The notes under the pieces: model-generated
The model's database searches: none
What the model was told of the DNA's origin: nothing
Seen by the model: the letters and a program-made list of their open reading frames with translations, nothing else
Shown: positions 16,929-17,212 of the stretch, piece after piece
Layout: each line of letters opens with the position of its first letter
Position numbering within the stretch: the stretch's first letter is position 1
Source of the DNA: Ophioceras dolichostomum
Lineage: Eukaryota > Ascomycota > Sordariomycetes > Magnaporthales > Ophioceraceae
Assembly: GCA_003049485.1 (NCBI GenBank)
Contig: PYST01000534.1
Coordinates: forward strand, 1 to 17,212
Direction: 5' to 3'
DNA length: 17,212 bases
Position numbers and translations under genes: made by a program

Positions 16929-17212
16929 TTATCTTGGGCAGATGTCCGAGTAAAAACCAGTGGCCTGGACAAATTTTGCAAACAGCTGTGGCACGGCGAG
17001 TAGGCGGCGCCAGTATGCATTGCGGTTGAGCTCAGGACTTGGGTCAGCTATAGACCAGACCTTTCGCTTCTTCCAGGCTTTGGAGCACCACACCATGTGC
17101 CGGGGTGTTTTGGCGCGGCCGCATGAGCAAGGGCTATAGTCGGTGTGGTTGAATTTGTTGTGATACCACCTGAAGTCTCCATGGCCAGTCCGGGCGGCTA
17201 AGAGTTGATGCA
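16929..17212 (-). CDS. LINE RT-RNase H protein, C-terminal end (partial)
   Basis: An open frame of 93 residues runs from the window edge to TAA at 16929-16931. It aligns with the end of the ORF in the first LINE copy: HQLLAARTGHGDFRWYHNKF against HQLIAARTGHGDFQWHHEKF. It has an intact Cys-Cys-His-Cys knuckle, CSCG...TPRHMVWC, and continues through NAYWRRLLAVPQLF to SDICPR. The reading frame has no break in this part. It was too distant from a start codon to appear as an independent open frame. The RNase H and RT domains are expected upstream, outside the window. Confidence 0.85.
   Translation of the reverse strand, partial: HQLLAARTGHGDFRWYHNKFNHTDYSPCSCGRAKTPRHMVWCSKAWKKRKVWSIADPSPELNRNAYWRRLLAVPQLFAKFVQATGFYSDICPR

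Larger units (their letters stand above)
16254..17212 (-). mobile_element. LINE copy (outer), 3' part, runs off window
   Basis: Read on the minus strand, the C-terminal end of the LINE protein stops at 16929-16931. A 3' UTR of about 560 bp (not counting the nested insertion) follows, with the family-specific block GGTAGTCGCTAGCACGTCTT, CCCTAGGGAGG, a hairpin (16288-16309), AGACGTTAAAAATT and a (TCA)n tail (about 16254-16271). It is the same family as the copy at 413-2968, but its coding end is intact where that one is broken. The 5' part lies beyond the window, so I cannot say whether it is full length. Confidence 0.85.

Overview
The window looks like a piece of nuclear genome from a filamentous ascomycete (Pezizomycotina, probably a Sordariomycete; I cannot name the species). 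The reasons are short phase-consistent introns (69-140 bp) with GTRNGN-type donors and GCTRAC/CTGAC branch points, moderately GC-rich coding sequence, a fungal CorA-like membrane protein, fungal-type kinases, and Tad-like LINE elements with trinucleotide tails. Coordinates of spliced genes below come from manual splicing. I used reading-frame continuity, splice motifs and paralogue comparison as evidence; no database search was possible.

Layout. (1) 1-2968 is LINE territory: a probable LINE 3' end with a (CTA)n tail (about 1-412) is joined head-to-tail to a 5'-truncated, frameshifted LINE copy (413-2968). That copy keeps the end of the reverse transcriptase and an RNase H, and carries a 133-bp tandem duplication interrupted by an N. 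(2) 2969-3600 has no gene. (3) 3603-3964 (+) holds a relic of the N-terminal domain of a kinase family that occurs twice more in the window. (4) 4046-6257 (-) is a seven-exon gene for a CorA-like two-helix membrane protein. (5) 7357-7885 (+) is a three-exon gene for an 86-aa protein (small protein 1). (6) 8312-10483 (-) is a three-exon gene for a 665-aa kinase (kinase A). (7) 11516-11830 (-) is a two-exon gene for a 76-aa protein similar to small protein 1 (small protein 2). (8) 13163-16074 (+) is a four-exon gene for an 841-aa kinase (kinase B). (9) 16254-17212 (-) is a second LINE running off the window. Its 3' UTR has been invaded by a 113-bp severely 5'-truncated copy of the same family, flanked by a perfect 16-bp target-site duplication.

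The most interesting part is 3.6-16 kb. Two kinase paralogues share an unnamed N-terminal domain of about 160 residues, a catalytic exon of identical length (804 bp) bounded by phase-0 introns at matching positions, and a helical C-terminal exon. They alternate with two tiny paralogous genes that also share an intron position. A third, truncated copy of the kinase N-terminal domain lies nearby. This looks like a duplicated two-component module (small protein plus kinase) in a transposon-bordered, fast-evolving locus. What the module does (for example self/non-self recognition, stress signalling or defence) is not visible in the sequence, and any such role is inference.
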